From NCBI RefSeq assembly GCF_013393905.1, contig NZ_CP040273.1, forward strand, positions 372,001 to 436,000: DNA of 64,000 nucleotides, read 5' to 3'. The translations under genes and the position numbers were made by a program. Positions 46,137 to 56,170 of this stretch are shown here, one piece after another (position 1 is the first letter of the stretch; each line of letters opens with the position of its first letter). The notes beneath the pieces were generated by a model. It had not been told where the DNA came from. It saw only the letters and a program-made list of their open reading frames with translations, and ran no database searches. This DNA is from Nostoc sp. C052. GTDB taxonomy: Bacteria; Cyanobacteriota; Cyanobacteriia; Cyanobacteriales; Nostocaceae.

Positions 46137-46196
46137 AGTGCTTATAATATCGCGCTAATCCTGAATTATTCAGTCATGCCTCGTTCAAAAGCCCAA

Positions 46197-46520
46197 CTAA
46201 ATAGGATAAGGAGTAATTTCTTGTTGCTCACGCCCGACATCTTCAAGAAGCAAATAACTTCCTTCCAGTTTCCACTGTGGATAGCTCAGTTCTAGTTTTT
46301 TATGAACTGCTTTTAGTTTTTTTACCTCGGATGTTGTAGCTCGTTGTATGAGAATAGTAATAAAATCAATGTCACTCAAGTATGGGTTAAAGGCATTAAG
46401 TGCAATAGAACCATGAATATAAAAGCCTTCTATCAGACCCGGAAGTTCGATTTGTAATAACAACAAATAATCATTTAATAGTGGACGAATACATTCTGGG
46501 ATGCGAGTATCCATAGTCAA
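46197..46520 (-). pseudogene. truncated nucleotidyltransferase (aminoglycoside adenylyltransferase-like), 107 aa
   Basis: The polymerase-beta-type site is present: GFYIHGSIALNAFNPYLSDI followed by DF, giving the GS...DxD pattern. Full proteins of this kind have about 260 residues with a C-terminal helical domain. Here the frame ends after GREQQEITPYPI, so the second domain is missing and activity is doubtful. Confidence 0.65.
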
Positions 46521-46732
46521 TAAACCGCATTACCTTTATTTTTAGTCTTGCGCTCACATTTAATAATAAGACTACCTTCGTTAGCAGGCTATTGGGCATC
46601 GCGCTCCGCTCCCTTCCCTAAAAAGCAATCCACGCCCATAAAACTTTATGGCAAAATGTCTCTGATTCGTTGATAAGTTCTTGTATTCTGGGATATCCGT
46701 TCTTGGTGGAAAGCCGAATGATTCCTATAGAT

Positions 46733-46999
46733 ATGAAACGACTCATCAAAAAAAACCTTAACCCAGTTCGCAAGAAAACAGAAGTAACCCCACCACCGAT
46801 TGAACCCATTGAGATTCCTGAGAGCCTAAATATTCCTGAACCAGTAATTGAACCAAATCCACCTGTGTACATTGAAGACTACGTTTCCGAATCCGAATAC
46901 ATTTCTGAACACTATCGCCCCCTACGTTCTGTTGGCAACTCTGGGTGGCAACCGTCTGACGTGTGGCGCGAGTTGAGAGTTGATGATTTTTGTCGGTAA
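46733..46999 (+). CDS. small unknown protein, 88 aa; shares its C-terminal motif with 55258-55551
   Basis: ATG 46733 (46718 also in frame). A basic N-terminus and a long proline/glutamate-rich linker (PPPIEPIEIPESLNIPEP) lead to a conserved end: SVGNSGWQPSDVWRELRVDD followed by FC. The same end occurs in the protein at 55258-55551, while the linkers differ. This suggests a short functional C-terminal tag or peptide on a disordered tether. Unknown function. Confidence 0.6.
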   Translation: MKRLIKKNLNPVRKKTEVTPPPIEPIEIPESLNIPEPVIEPNPPVYIEDYVSESEYISEHYRPLRSVGNSGWQPSDVWRELRVDDFCR

Positions 47000-47097
47000 G
47001 CAGCATCTAAAACTTGTATAATCCTACTACAGGTACATCCCAGCTTCTGTTTGGAAATGCTATCGTCTAGCATGACAAAGTTAAAAGAACTGCCTTT

Positions 47098-47400
47098 ATG
47101 GATTCACCTGTGGTACTGATCAATGTCTTCTCTGTTCCTCAAGGTTTGGAAGATGAGTTTCTTCAGAAATGGAATCAGACTGCTCAGTTGATGAAAAGTG
47201 AACCAGGGTTTATCGAAACAAAGTTACATCGCAGTCTTGATCCAACAGAGAGATTTCAATTTATTAATATTGCAAAATGGTCTAGTAAAGAAACGTGGCA
47301 ATCGGCATTCTCTAAACGCATTTCCCAAAATGAGATTTTTGAACAACAATTACCTATTGAAGCTAATCCTGCCCTTTATCAAATTGAAGCAGAGTATTAA
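47098..47400 (+). CDS. antibiotic-biosynthesis monooxygenase (ABM) domain protein, 100 aa
   Basis: Single dimeric alpha/beta-barrel ABM domain: VLINVFSVPQGLEDEFLQKW, SEPGFIETKLHRSLDP and FINIAKWSSKETWQSAF. Such proteins are small heme-degrading or quinol monooxygenase-like enzymes or simple ligand binders. Complete. A 66-residue coiled-coil gene follows 37 bases later. Confidence 0.85.
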   Translation: MDSPVVLINVFSVPQGLEDEFLQKWNQTAQLMKSEPGFIETKLHRSLDPTERFQFINIAKWSSKETWQSAFSKRISQNEIFEQQLPIEANPALYQIEAEY

Positions 47401-47437
47401 ATCTCAAAACAGAATTTAGAGGAATCGTAATTCAGCT

Positions 47438-47638
47438 ATGATTACTGAAAATGATGATTCAGTCGATGCAGTCAATGAACTGGTGAGAAAAATATCTATT
47501 AAAGAAACTCAGCTAAAAATAGCTCAACAGTCGAATCTCATTCAGACTGCTAAAGCGTTAGAAAATCAACTATCCCAATTACAACAAGAATTAGGAGATA
47601 ATTCAGACACACAATTGCAGTCACTAATGAGCTTGTAA
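47438..47638 (+). CDS. small coiled-coil protein, 66 aa
   Basis: Heptad-like sequence (AVNELVRKISIKETQLKIAQ, ALENQLSQLQQELG) with acidic ends. ATG start. Probably cotranscribed with the ABM gene. No family recognised. Confidence 0.55.
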   Translation: MITENDDSVDAVNELVRKISIKETQLKIAQQSNLIQTAKALENQLSQLQQELGDNSDTQLQSLMSL

Positions 47639-47688
47639 AATGCTTACGACGGCAACTGAGCTTTTTAGAAGTGGGGCTTACGCCTGCG

Positions 47689-48780
47689 CTAAAATATGAT
47701 GTTCCCATTCTGAAATAAGGGCAATTGAATCGCTTGTAACTGTTTGGCGTTATCTAAATTGGACAAGGAAATACCCAGCAACCTAATACTGCGGTTTTCC
47801 AGATCAATCGACTCAAACAGTCCTTTAGCTATCTCAAAAATCATAGGCAGTTCACTAATGGGAGCAAGCATTGTTTTACTGCGGGTTAACTGCTGATAGT
47901 CAGAAAACTTGACTTTCAGGGTTAACGTGCGGCCTCGCGTTTCGTGCTGCTCCAACCGTTGCTCGACAATTTGGGCAATCCGTTCGAGTTCTTGCAACAT
48001 TTGGCTGATATCGCTTAAGTCTTGTGCAAACGAGGTTTCTGCACCAATGGACTTGCAAACTCGATTTGCTTCAACTGGGCGGTCATCTTCTGCTCTGGCA
48101 ATCTTGTAGTAATAATTACCTGCTTTACCAAAGTGGTGTGTTATCTCCAGGAGCGATCGCTCTTTCAAATCTGCGCCAGTGTGAATGCCGAGTGAGTGCA
48201 TCTTCGCCGCCGTAACTTCTCCAATGCCGTGGAACTTCTCAATCGCTAGCTGCTCTACAAATGCGATCGCTTGCTCTGGTAAAATAACCGTCAGTCCGTT
48301 GGGCTTGTTCTGTCCTGATGCCATTTTCGCTAGGAACTTCTTAATTGACACGCCTGCGGTTGCTGTCAACTGAGTTTCCTGGAAAATCGCAGTTTTGATG
48401 TGTCTTGCGATAGTAGAAGCGTAGGGGATATTTTGTCGGTTCTCAGTAACATCTAGATATGCTTCATCTAGTGCAACCCCTTCCACTAAATCACTGTAGC
48501 GTTTAAAGATAGCGTGGATTGCAGTAGAAATCTCTCGGTAAACGTCGAATCTCGGTCTGACAAATATCAGTCCGGGGCATTTAGCGATCGCTGTTACTGA
48601 CGGCATTGCTGAGTGAATCCCAAACTTACGAGCTTCATAACTGGCGGCTGCAACCACACCTCGCTGATTGGGACTGCCACCGACGACTAACGGTTTGCCT
48701 CGGTAGCTAGGGTTGTCCCTCTGTTCCACCGATGCGTAGAAGGCATCCATGTCTACGTGAACTATTTTCCTCGTCTGCAT
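47689..48780 (-). CDS. dinB: DNA polymerase IV, 363 aa
   Basis: Y-family translesion polymerase. Palm metal ligands are in VHVDMDAFYASVEQRD and in ALDEAYLDVT; the helix-hairpin-helix (IEKFHGIGEVTAAKMHSLGI) and little-finger domain (TLTLKVKFSDYQQLTRS) follow. The C-terminal beta-clamp peptide is short (QLPLF). Complete. The usual SLDEAYLD motif reads ALDEAYLD here, a mild variation. Confidence 0.93.
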   Translation of the reverse strand: MQTRKIVHVDMDAFYASVEQRDNPSYRGKPLVVGGSPNQRGVVAAASYEARKFGIHSAMPSVTAIAKCPGLIFVRPRFDVYREISTAIHAIFKRYSDLVEGVALDEAYLDVTENRQNIPYASTIARHIKTAIFQETQLTATAGVSIKKFLAKMASGQNKPNGLTVILPEQAIAFVEQLAIEKFHGIGEVTAAKMHSLGIHTGADLKERSLLEITHHFGKAGNYYYKIARAEDDRPVEANRVCKSIGAETSFAQDLSDISQMLQELERIAQIVEQRLEQHETRGRTLTLKVKFSDYQQLTRSKTMLAPISELPMIFEIAKGLFESIDLENRSIRLLGISLSNLDNAKQLQAIQLPLFQNGNIIF

Positions 48781-49015
48781 TGTTGTTGAAGTATTACCAT
48801 TTCTACCAAGCGGCGAGAACGACTATTCTCTCTTTAATTTGTGATTCGATATATTTGAGAAATTTCTCACTCCAATAGTACATTAGCACTAGAGCGAGTT
48901 TTGGGCTTTCATCTGCTTTTTCATTGAGAAAGTTTTTGTAGCAATAAAGTTACACTTGATTGAGTAGCATTTTGTCATCACGTTGCCAACGCACGGATTG
49001 AGAGGAAGCAAGGGC

Positions 49016-50551
49016 ATGACTATTGGCGTTTGGGTTCTCGGAGATCAACTTTGGGCTGGGCAGTCAGCGCTAGAGAGTTGCCTACAACAACACCAACAGA
49101 CTCCTGTGATTTTTATCGAATCTCTTGCCCATGCAGGGCAACTTCCTTACCATTTGCAAAAACTGGTATTGGTCTGGTCAGCCATGCGTCACTTTGCTGC
49201 CGAATTGCGATCGCTTGGCTTCCCAGTAACATACGCTCAAAGCCAAGATTTCAATACACCTTTACTTCAATGGATTGAACAATACCAAATTACCGAACTG
49301 CGGGTGATGACTCCCACAGATCGCCCTTTTGCTAGATTAATTCAAAAGTTAAACTTGACAATTCAAGTCACTTTTACACCAAATAACCGTTTTATCTGGA
49401 GTGATCAGGAGTTCATTGACTGGGCAAGTGGACGCAAACGCCTAATCATGGAGGACTTTTACCGCCAGGGACGAAAGCGGTTCAACATTCTAATGTCCGG
49501 CAACCAACCTGTTGGTGGTCGATGGAACTTTGACAAACAAAATCGCAAACCACCAAAAGGCAAACTGACCTTACCCGAAGCTTTATGGTTTGAACCAGAC
49601 TCAATTACACAAGATGTAATTGACTTCATTAAGCAATCTGAGGCATTCCAGGACAATCAAAGTTACTGGCAATTAGAACCCTTCTGCTGGGGTGTAACGC
49701 GACAGCAAGCACTACAAGTAATGAAGTTTTTTATCGAAACACGTTTGTCTTAATTCGGGCCATACCAGGACGCGATGGTGACTGGCGAACAGACAATGTG
49801 GCACGCGATGCTTTCTCCCTATCTCAATATTGGATTGCTTCATCCCTTGGAAGTTGTTCAGGCGGCACAGCTTGCATATTTAGACAACAGCAGCGACTGG
49901 GAGCTAAACAGCATTGAAGGCTTTATCCGTCAGGTGCTTGGCTGGCGAGAGTATATGCACGGTGTTTATGTTTACCTAGATGATGACTATTCAGAAAGTA
50001 ACTGGTTTAACCACACTCATCCACTGCCTGCTTTTTATTGGACTGGCGATACACAGATGAATTGTCTGCACCAAATTCTAACTCAGGTTAAACAAATAGG
50101 TTATGCCCACCATATTCAACGGTTGATGGTGTTGAACAACTTTGCAATGATAGCAGGTATCTCCCCCCAAGAACTTGAAGACTGGTTTCATGCTGCTTTT
50201 ATTGATGGCTACGATTGGGTAATGCAAACCAATGTCATTGGTATGGGGCAGTTTGCTGACGGTGGAATGATTGCATCTAAGCCTTATGCTGCTTCTGCTA
50301 ACTACATCAACAACATGAGCGACTATTGTAAAAATTGTGCTTATAATCCTCGTGAACGCACCACTGAAAATGCTTGTCCTTTCAACTTTTTTTATTGGGA
50401 CTTTCTGGCTCGTCATTATGACTTGCTTAAAAACCAGCCACGCATGACTCAAATCTTGCGTAACTTAGAGCGAATCTCTTTTGATGAGCTTCAAATAATC
50501 CGTTCTAAGGCTTCAGATTGGCACACCACACAATCAGAAACCGTTAACTAA
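49016..50551 (+). pseudogene. bacterial (6-4) photolyase-like FeS protein gene with one in-frame stop
   Basis: Cryptochrome/photolyase of the FeS-BCP type (PhrB/CryB-like), repairing or sensing light. ATG 49016 starts MTIGVWVLGDQLW. A TAA at 49751-49753 interrupts the frame: FFIETRLS-stop-FGPYQDAMVTGEQTMWHAM reads through without any shift, and a glutamine codon (CAA) in place of TAA would restore a normal protein. The FeS ligands are all there: QMNCLHQ, DYCKNCAYNP and ENACPFN. The N-terminal domain or a reinitiated C-terminal product (ATG 49775) could be made, but the full enzyme could not. Confidence 0.85.
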
Positions 50552-50653
50552 TAGTGTAAAATAATATTCGCAATTATTCTAGGCTGGCATTCGTAGGCTG
50601 TCGAGGGGTGGTTGTGGCAAGGGACAGGGAAGGCGATCGCATATACGCACTCA

Positions 50654-50845
50654 TCACCGTTCATCCCGCAACCACTCTAACCCAGTTCTCAGTGCTGCCT
50701 CCGCCGTGTAATAAATCTTTTGTTCCCCGAATATCCCACCCGTGCGGCTGATGATACGGAATTCCCAGCAATGCCCTGGCGTGTAAAAAACCATTAGGAT
50801 ACTGCTGTTGACACAGAGTACCGTGTAAACTTTCACTTGGGGCAT
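50654..50845 (-). CDS. small unknown protein, 63 aa; paralogue of 11227-11418
   Basis: MPQVKVYTVLCVNSSILMVF, then YTPGHCWEFRIISRTGGIFG and IYYTAEAALRTG. Same length and core as the protein at 11227-11418, about half of the residues identical by eye. Solitary gene, unknown function; conserved Cys-Trp and two Tyr may matter. Confidence 0.65.
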   Translation of the reverse strand: MPQVKVYTVLCVNSSILMVFYTPGHCWEFRIISRTGGIFGEQKIYYTAEAALRTGLEWLRDER

Positions 50846-51068
50846 TTATTGCTGTTGTAGGTGTGATGATGTATTTAAATAAAAGAACTCAGGAGTCAGG
50901 AGTTAGAATTCAGAATGATTCCTGAACGAAAAATCAATGAGTAAAAGGGTTCAAATTCCCACTGTCTATACGGTGTCTACAATTGCTTAGGGTTTGAATC
51001 TCCAAGCGATTGTGATTCTGAATTCTGAATTCTGTCTTCTGACTTCTTCTTCAATTGTCTGCAATTTC

Positions 51069-52391
51069 TCACCCAATCAAACCCAAATGCCGATGAAATG
51101 CTTCAACTGCATTCGCCACACCATCCTCACCCCTGATTTTCTCACCCAACTCTTGTGCTTTCTTCCGCATCACCTCATCGCCCAGTACGATTTCAATCGC
51201 TGCTGCTAAAGTTTTATCTGACAGTTGCTTGTACGGTATCGGCGCAGGGCTGACTCCCAACCGAGTTAGCTTTTCACCCCAAACTGGCTGATCTGCAAAA
51301 AAAGGTACAGTAATTGATGGTGTCCCTGCACGTAACACTGCTGCCGTTGTACTAGCTCCTCCGTGATGTACTACTGCTGGCACTTGAGGAAATAACCAAT
51401 CATGCGGAACTTCCTTGATCACAAACACTCGTAGCGAATCTTTTATATTCACCGTTCTTCCAACGTCGCCCCAGCCTGACAATATAATCCCGCCTTGATG
51501 TGTTTTCTTTAAGGCTTCTACGATGTAATGTGTGAGATATTCTGGATTGGGCATCGTCATGCTCCCAAAGCCAAAACACAAAGGTAATTGCTTTCGCCCA
51601 AGAAAATCCTCTAGTTCCAGGGGTGGCTCGTATTCGGAGGCTTGGTCAATAAACCAGAAACCAGTCACATACGCCCAATGCGGCCAGTCACGAGGTTTTG
51701 GGATTACGTGCGAACTAAATCCATACAATACAGGGATTCGTGATACATTCGCCGGAGTCTTCCGTCTGAAGCGTCTGCCCAAATATGGTAAGGGCGGCAA
51801 TTTCAATGTTTCTGTTCTGAAGTGATTGAGCAGTGGACGATATCTTTGCCAGTGCAAAAACTCTACTAGTAAGTAGCTGCCATAATTTATCGCTTTCTTT
51901 AGCGGGTTTTTAGTTGTTTGAGCAAATTTCAAAAACCCAAACATCCCTGTGGGAGTCAACGGCAGAACTGATGCAAAAAAGCAAGGTACGCCTAATTTCT
52001 CTGCGATGTGATATCCAAAAATAGCTAGCGGCGTGTAGATAATTACCTCACTTTCCTGACACGCTACCCAAGCAGACTGCAACTGTTGAAGTAAAAGCTT
52101 ATCTCCTTCTTCTTTTTTCAACTTTTCTCCCGCAATCAATCGCTGCCCTTGCTTGGATTGCAAAAACTCTTCCATATTGCCAGCGATCGGTGCAAACTTT
52201 AAATCAAACTGCTTCACAAAAGATGCAAAGTTTTCGTGTGTTGCGACTGTTACCTGATGCCCCGCACGCTTCAAGCCAATAGCCAAAGCGCAGTATGGTT
52301 GCAAGTCTCCCCTTGAACCTACTGTTAGGATCGTAATCTTCAGTTTCCGGCTTGGTGCTATAGGTAGACTTTGGCTCAAATGCTTTTTCAA
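51069..52391 (-). CDS. UGT/family-28-type glycosyltransferase, 440 aa
   Basis: GT-B glycosyltransferase of the sterol- or macrolide-glucosyltransferase kind. N-terminal donor-side start KITILTVGSRGDLQPYCALA with the Gly-rich loop, then LCFGFGSMTMPNPE and the sugar-nucleotide-binding VVHHGGASTTAAVLRAGTPS with PFFADQPVWGEKL. Complete. It follows the SDR and Rieske-type genes in the same direction with 225 bases between, so they may form a small metabolite or lipid-tailoring cluster. Confidence 0.9.
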   Translation of the reverse strand: MKKHLSQSLPIAPSRKLKITILTVGSRGDLQPYCALAIGLKRAGHQVTVATHENFASFVKQFDLKFAPIAGNMEEFLQSKQGQRLIAGEKLKKEEGDKLLLQQLQSAWVACQESEVIIYTPLAIFGYHIAEKLGVPCFFASVLPLTPTGMFGFLKFAQTTKNPLKKAINYGSYLLVEFLHWQRYRPLLNHFRTETLKLPPLPYLGRRFRRKTPANVSRIPVLYGFSSHVIPKPRDWPHWAYVTGFWFIDQASEYEPPLELEDFLGRKQLPLCFGFGSMTMPNPEYLTHYIVEALKKTHQGGIILSGWGDVGRTVNIKDSLRVFVIKEVPHDWLFPQVPAVVHHGGASTTAAVLRAGTPSITVPFFADQPVWGEKLTRLGVSPAPIPYKQLSDKTLAAAIEIVLGDEVMRKKAQELGEKIRGEDGVANAVEAFHRHLGLIG

Positions 52392-52538
52392 AAATGAAAA
52401 CTCCAGTATTCAAAAATTGTACTAATTTCCTGTGCCTCGGGGCGATAAACCAATACAGTTGAAATCAGCCTGCTTTTTCGTAACTGTTCCCTTGCCTTCA
52501 CAGAAAAACTTTCTTAACTGAACCACATTGAGCCAATT

Positions 52539-52567
52539 GCGTAGGCGCAGCCCGTCGTAGACATCGC
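52539..52567. repeat. dispersed repeat, reference copy
   Basis: GCGTAGGCGCAGCCCGTCGT followed by AGACATCGC. Close relatives lie at 59553-59582, and inverted at 57895-57923, 59411-59431 and 62206-62225; a split copy lies at 23126-23215. All are between genes. Confidence 0.75.
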
Positions 52568-52615
52568 TGTTGCATTGGTTAATATACAGTCAAAGCAATT
52601 CACGCATGACCAATT

Positions 52616-53296
52616 TTATGAAATGGTTAAAGGAATCCCATTATCTTTGGGTTTTAAATTGAGAATAAACGGAACAGCTTTTAATACCCAATCAGACACA
52701 GGTGTATAATTAGCAGCTTCTTCTCCAAAGCTAATAGAAAGCATATCAGTATGAATAATACCTGGATTGAGGGGTATAGCTGCCATACCAGTTGGCAATT
52801 CTTGTGCCAAAGAACGAGTTAATCCTTCGATTGCCCACTTGGAAGCGCAGTATGGTGCAACTTGGGCTGAAGTCGAACGTCCCCAACCTGAACTAAAGTT
52901 AACAATAATACCCCGTTTCTTTTTCACCATTGCTGGTACGAAATGGCGAATTATATTCGCTACTCCTTTGATATTGATATCTATAAGATCCGAAAATTCT
53001 TCAGATGGTATTTCCCACAAAGGTGCTGGGTAATTGGTAATTGCCGCATTATTAATTACTATATCTGGCGGTGAATACTTTTGAAGTACCTCTATTGCCC
53101 ATTTTTTTACAAGTTGTTCATTTGCCACATCTACAGATGTAAAATCATTGGGCGCACTAAACTTTTGGCGTATTTTATCGATTGCATCTGATGAACGGGC
53201 GCAACCAATAACAGTATGTCCCTGTTGAATAAAACCTTCGGTCATCGCATAACCTAGACCTTTACTTATGCCTGTAATTAAGATGAGCTTACTCAT
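52616..53296 (-). CDS. short-chain dehydrogenase/reductase, 226 aa
   Basis: NAD(P)-dependent Rossmann enzyme: TGISKGLGYAMTEGF (cofactor loop), INNAAITNYPAP, catalytic Ser in NFSSGWGRSTS and YxxxK in YCASKWAIEGL. Length fits a classical SDR. It lies between the Rieske oxygenase pseudogene and the glycosyltransferase. A short piece of this gene is repeated at 56171-56258. Confidence 0.9.
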   Translation of the reverse strand: MSKLILITGISKGLGYAMTEGFIQQGHTVIGCARSSDAIDKIRQKFSAPNDFTSVDVANEQLVKKWAIEVLQKYSPPDIVINNAAITNYPAPLWEIPSEEFSDLIDINIKGVANIIRHFVPAMVKKKRGIIVNFSSGWGRSTSAQVAPYCASKWAIEGLTRSLAQELPTGMAAIPLNPGIIHTDMLSISFGEEAANYTPVSDWVLKAVPFILNLKPKDNGIPLTIS

Positions 53297-53318
53297 ATAT
53301 TTCTGGTATTATTAGATT

Positions 53319-54721
53319 TCAGTTTTTTTCGGGTCGGTTTCGTGGAGGTAAGGTTCGTCCATCATAAAACTGAATAACTAACTTACTTAGTCCGAGCCAT
53401 GCTAGTGCAAAAATTAAGGGAGCTAGAGTTTCAATCACAACTACTACAACTGATGTTGTCTGAAAAAATAAAAAAAGCATTGGAGTCCAAGCCAAAGTAA
53501 GTACTGTTGCAACTCCACTCCCAAATCTCAATCGCTCAATAATAGAAAGCGCCGAGCTACAACTGGCACATTTTTCCGTATGAGAATGATACCTCTCCAG
53601 AAGCACGGACTTTGCCAATGGGGGAGAAAAAGTCTCTTTGCCAAATGGTTCAGCATTATATTGGTTTACCCACTGACGCAATTCAAATACAAAACTATCT
53701 GCTTTGGTTGGAAGGTAAAAAGCTTTAGTAAAGTTAGGGCTACCTCCTTTAGCTTCAAGATACCTTTCTTGATAGTGGAGAAAAATTTGATCGTCTTCTA
53801 AAACACCATTTTGTCCAATGTGGTAATACCAACGCGGTCTGAGCTTAATAAACCAACCTGGAAGTTTATCAGGAAACTTAAAAGGAAAACGTGCAAATAC
53901 ACGACACTCTCCTTTACGTATGGGTGTAGCATAAACAACGGTTAGAATTCTACCACGCTGGGAGTTGATGTCATGCCACATTAAACTTGGAGCGACGAAG
54001 GTTGTAGACAAATCTCCTGATTGCCCTGGTTTCAAACCTTGTTTCCAAATCCCTTTAAATCCATGTTTCCCAGATTCAATCACTTCAAGTTCCAAAGGTG
54101 CTGCATTTGCCCTATTTCCTACCGTTTTATGATGTGTAAACGATATGTGGCTAGGGTCTAGTATATTTTCTAATAGTGTTAATGCATCATAAGGTACATC
54201 CCTAAATGTATTAATTACAACCCATCCTTCAGGAGATTCTTCTAATGGTTCAATTATTGGGACTTCGGTTTTGGCAGCATTTTCATATTCACCAACGTAT
54301 ACAAACAGTAGTCCTTGCTTTTCAATAATTGGTAATGATGCCACACAAGCTCGTTTTGATGTCTCTGCCGTTCCACCTTTGACTTGTTGAGGAATCCTTT
54401 GACAATTTCCATCTCCAGAAAAAGCCCAACCGTGATAGGGACATTCCAAAAGTCCATCGTCACTAATCCTACCTTCAGACAACGGTGCTAAACGATGAGG
54501 ACACTGGTCTTCAAAGCTTCTCCAAGATTGGGCAAGTCTTCCCACCAAATTACAATATTTCTTCCCAGCACTATAAAAGGCGTTGGTTTTGATTTGTCTA
54601 AGTCCTCTAGGTAATGGATGGGATACCATGTTTCTTTACAATCAAAACTATTCGGATCGCTGCCGCCCCCAGGCTGTTTTGAGTGAAAACTATCTCTGAC
54701 ATTGACTTCTTTCTCAAACAT
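53319..54721 (-). pseudogene. Rieske oxygenase of the pheophorbide a oxygenase type, frameshifted
   Basis: PaO/Lls1-like membrane-associated Rieske monooxygenase. The N-terminus starts at 54721 (FDCKETWYPIHYLEDLDKSK, TPFIVLGRNIVIWWED). A one-base shift near 54530 moves homology to the next frame, where AQSWRSFEDQCPHRLAPLSE and LECPYHGWAF give the Rieske CxH..CxxH centre. The mononuclear iron region (DPSHISFTHHKT) and C-terminal membrane segments follow. The downstream ORF alone (from 54629) has the Rieske motif but an aberrant start, so normal protein is unlikely unless the shift is an error. Confidence 0.8.
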
Positions 54722-55257
54722 TTTGATGTTTATTAATTTTTATTGCCTACTCTAATATTTATTTTAGCTAGTATGAATATTGGCTGTATGGCGAGCGCAT
54801 TTCCATAAATGATTTTATGAATAGCTACTAAGCTCGACTTTATCCAAAATTAAGAACTTGGTTCTCCTTATAGAGCAAAAGCCCTAGCTTTTTGGCAAAA
54901 ACTTTTTCCATTCGCTAAAGCCGATGTAACGAGCTTTTCCCTGACGCACTACCTCAGCGAGTGCCGTCATGGTTTCTTCTAAAGGCGTATTTTGAATCGT
55001 AGCGATGGCATTGGTACAGGTCAACGTATGTCAAAAACCCAAAAGAATTTTGAATTCTAGACAATGATCCTACTGCGATCGCTTTTAGGCATCTACCCGA
55101 AAACAGATTTGTACACAATTAATAAATTCTTACAATTTGGGACTCGTATTTTCCATGAATTTGGTGTATCTTGTTAATTCCGTGCAATTATTAATACCTA
55201 ACTTCTCACAAATTTACCCATCCAAATTTTAAGCCAATGCCTTCGAGGGAACAGCCA
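54722..55257. other. 535-bp region with an aldo/keto reductase relic
   Basis: Between the Rieske gene and the small protein gene at 55258. It contains the relic listed at 54884-55030. The rest is A/T-rich with one GCGATCGC (55077-55084). Confidence 0.5.
54884..55030 (-). pseudogene. aldo/keto reductase fragment
   Basis: On the minus strand, YVDLYQCHRYD and, after a one-base shift, TPLEETMTALAEVVRQGKAR followed by YIGFSEW. This is the middle barrel segment of an aldo/keto reductase. Both ends are missing. It differs from the intact reductase at 11823 and so is not a copy of it. Confidence 0.65.
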
Positions 55258-55551
55258 ATGAAAACTTCTAATGATACAGATACGAAGAAGATCATCAAAA
55301 AATCCGACAAGCTTACCCTGAGACAGATGAAATTAATCGAGGAGGCTGAAGACCAACAACTTCTAGCTAATACTGACAATTCTACTGCCCCTGTGGTTAA
55401 GGTTGAGGAGAAACCAGTAGCAATTTCAGAGCCTAAAGTTCCTGACTATATTCCGCTCCTTGACAACCCTCCAGTACAATTGGTGGGAAATTCCGGCTGG
55501 CAAGTGTCTGATGTCTGGCGGGATATTCGGGTGGATGATTTCTGTGGGTAG
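55258..55551 (+). CDS. small unknown protein, 97 aa; shares its C-terminal motif with 46733-46999
   Basis: ATG 55258. A lysine-rich start (KKIIKKSDKLTLRQMKLIEE), a variable acidic/proline linker (KVEEKPVAISEPKVPDYIPL) and the conserved end LVGNSGWQVSDVWRDIRVDD followed by FCG. The two paralogues agree only in this final motif. Confidence 0.62.
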   Translation: MKTSNDTDTKKIIKKSDKLTLRQMKLIEEAEDQQLLANTDNSTAPVVKVEEKPVAISEPKVPDYIPLLDNPPVQLVGNSGWQVSDVWRDIRVDDFCG

Positions 55552-55745
55552 ACCCCATGATTACAGAGCGTTCATGCATCTATACACCAAAACATAAACG
55601 TTAATTTCTCAGTGTAAATGCATCTCAAATGCTATTGAAAAGTAGGTTTAGATAAACGCTCATTAATTAGCAAATTATTGACAACTAAGCCTATTTGTTA
55701 TTAATTAATTCTTTCCTTAACTAAGATAATCCACAATTTGCTTTG

Positions 55746-56123
55746 ATGCTTGAAGATACAATAATTACTCTGCTAATTTGTAGTACAGAAGAAGAGAAGC
55801 TTTACTTCGAGGTGTCCCTCTCACTTTTAAAAAAAGTTTCCACCTGGAATCCTGAATTGTCAGCAGTGCCTTTATCAATGAGCGAGGCTATTCAAATTGG
55901 TCGGGCTGAAGCTTATCGAAAGCGACCTCAATTCAACTCTTATGTATGTATAGCTGCCTCGATTAAATCTCTGCAACCTCATCCAAAGCCATTTCTATGG
56001 TATTGGCATATTGTGTTTGTCCCAGTAATTGATAAGCATATTTGTTATTTAGATCGCAGTGAGATCGTTTTGCTTCTGGACGGTACAGTAATTGAGCCAA
56101 AAGTTATTAACATTTCAAATTAG
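55746..56123 (+). CDS. unknown protein, 125 aa
   Basis: ATG 55746. No membrane segment or signal; compact mixed composition with aromatic C-terminal half (PFLWYWHIVFVPVIDKHICY). Looks like a complete small globular protein. Family not recognised. Confidence 0.55.
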   Translation: MLEDTIITLLICSTEEEKLYFEVSLSLLKKVSTWNPELSAVPLSMSEAIQIGRAEAYRKRPQFNSYVCIAASIKSLQPHPKPFLWYWHIVFVPVIDKHICYLDRSEIVLLLDGTVIEPKVINISN

Positions 56124-56170
56124 TTCCTACTATAGGTAGGTTGTCACCCTCTGAGGCTATACCATTCGGT

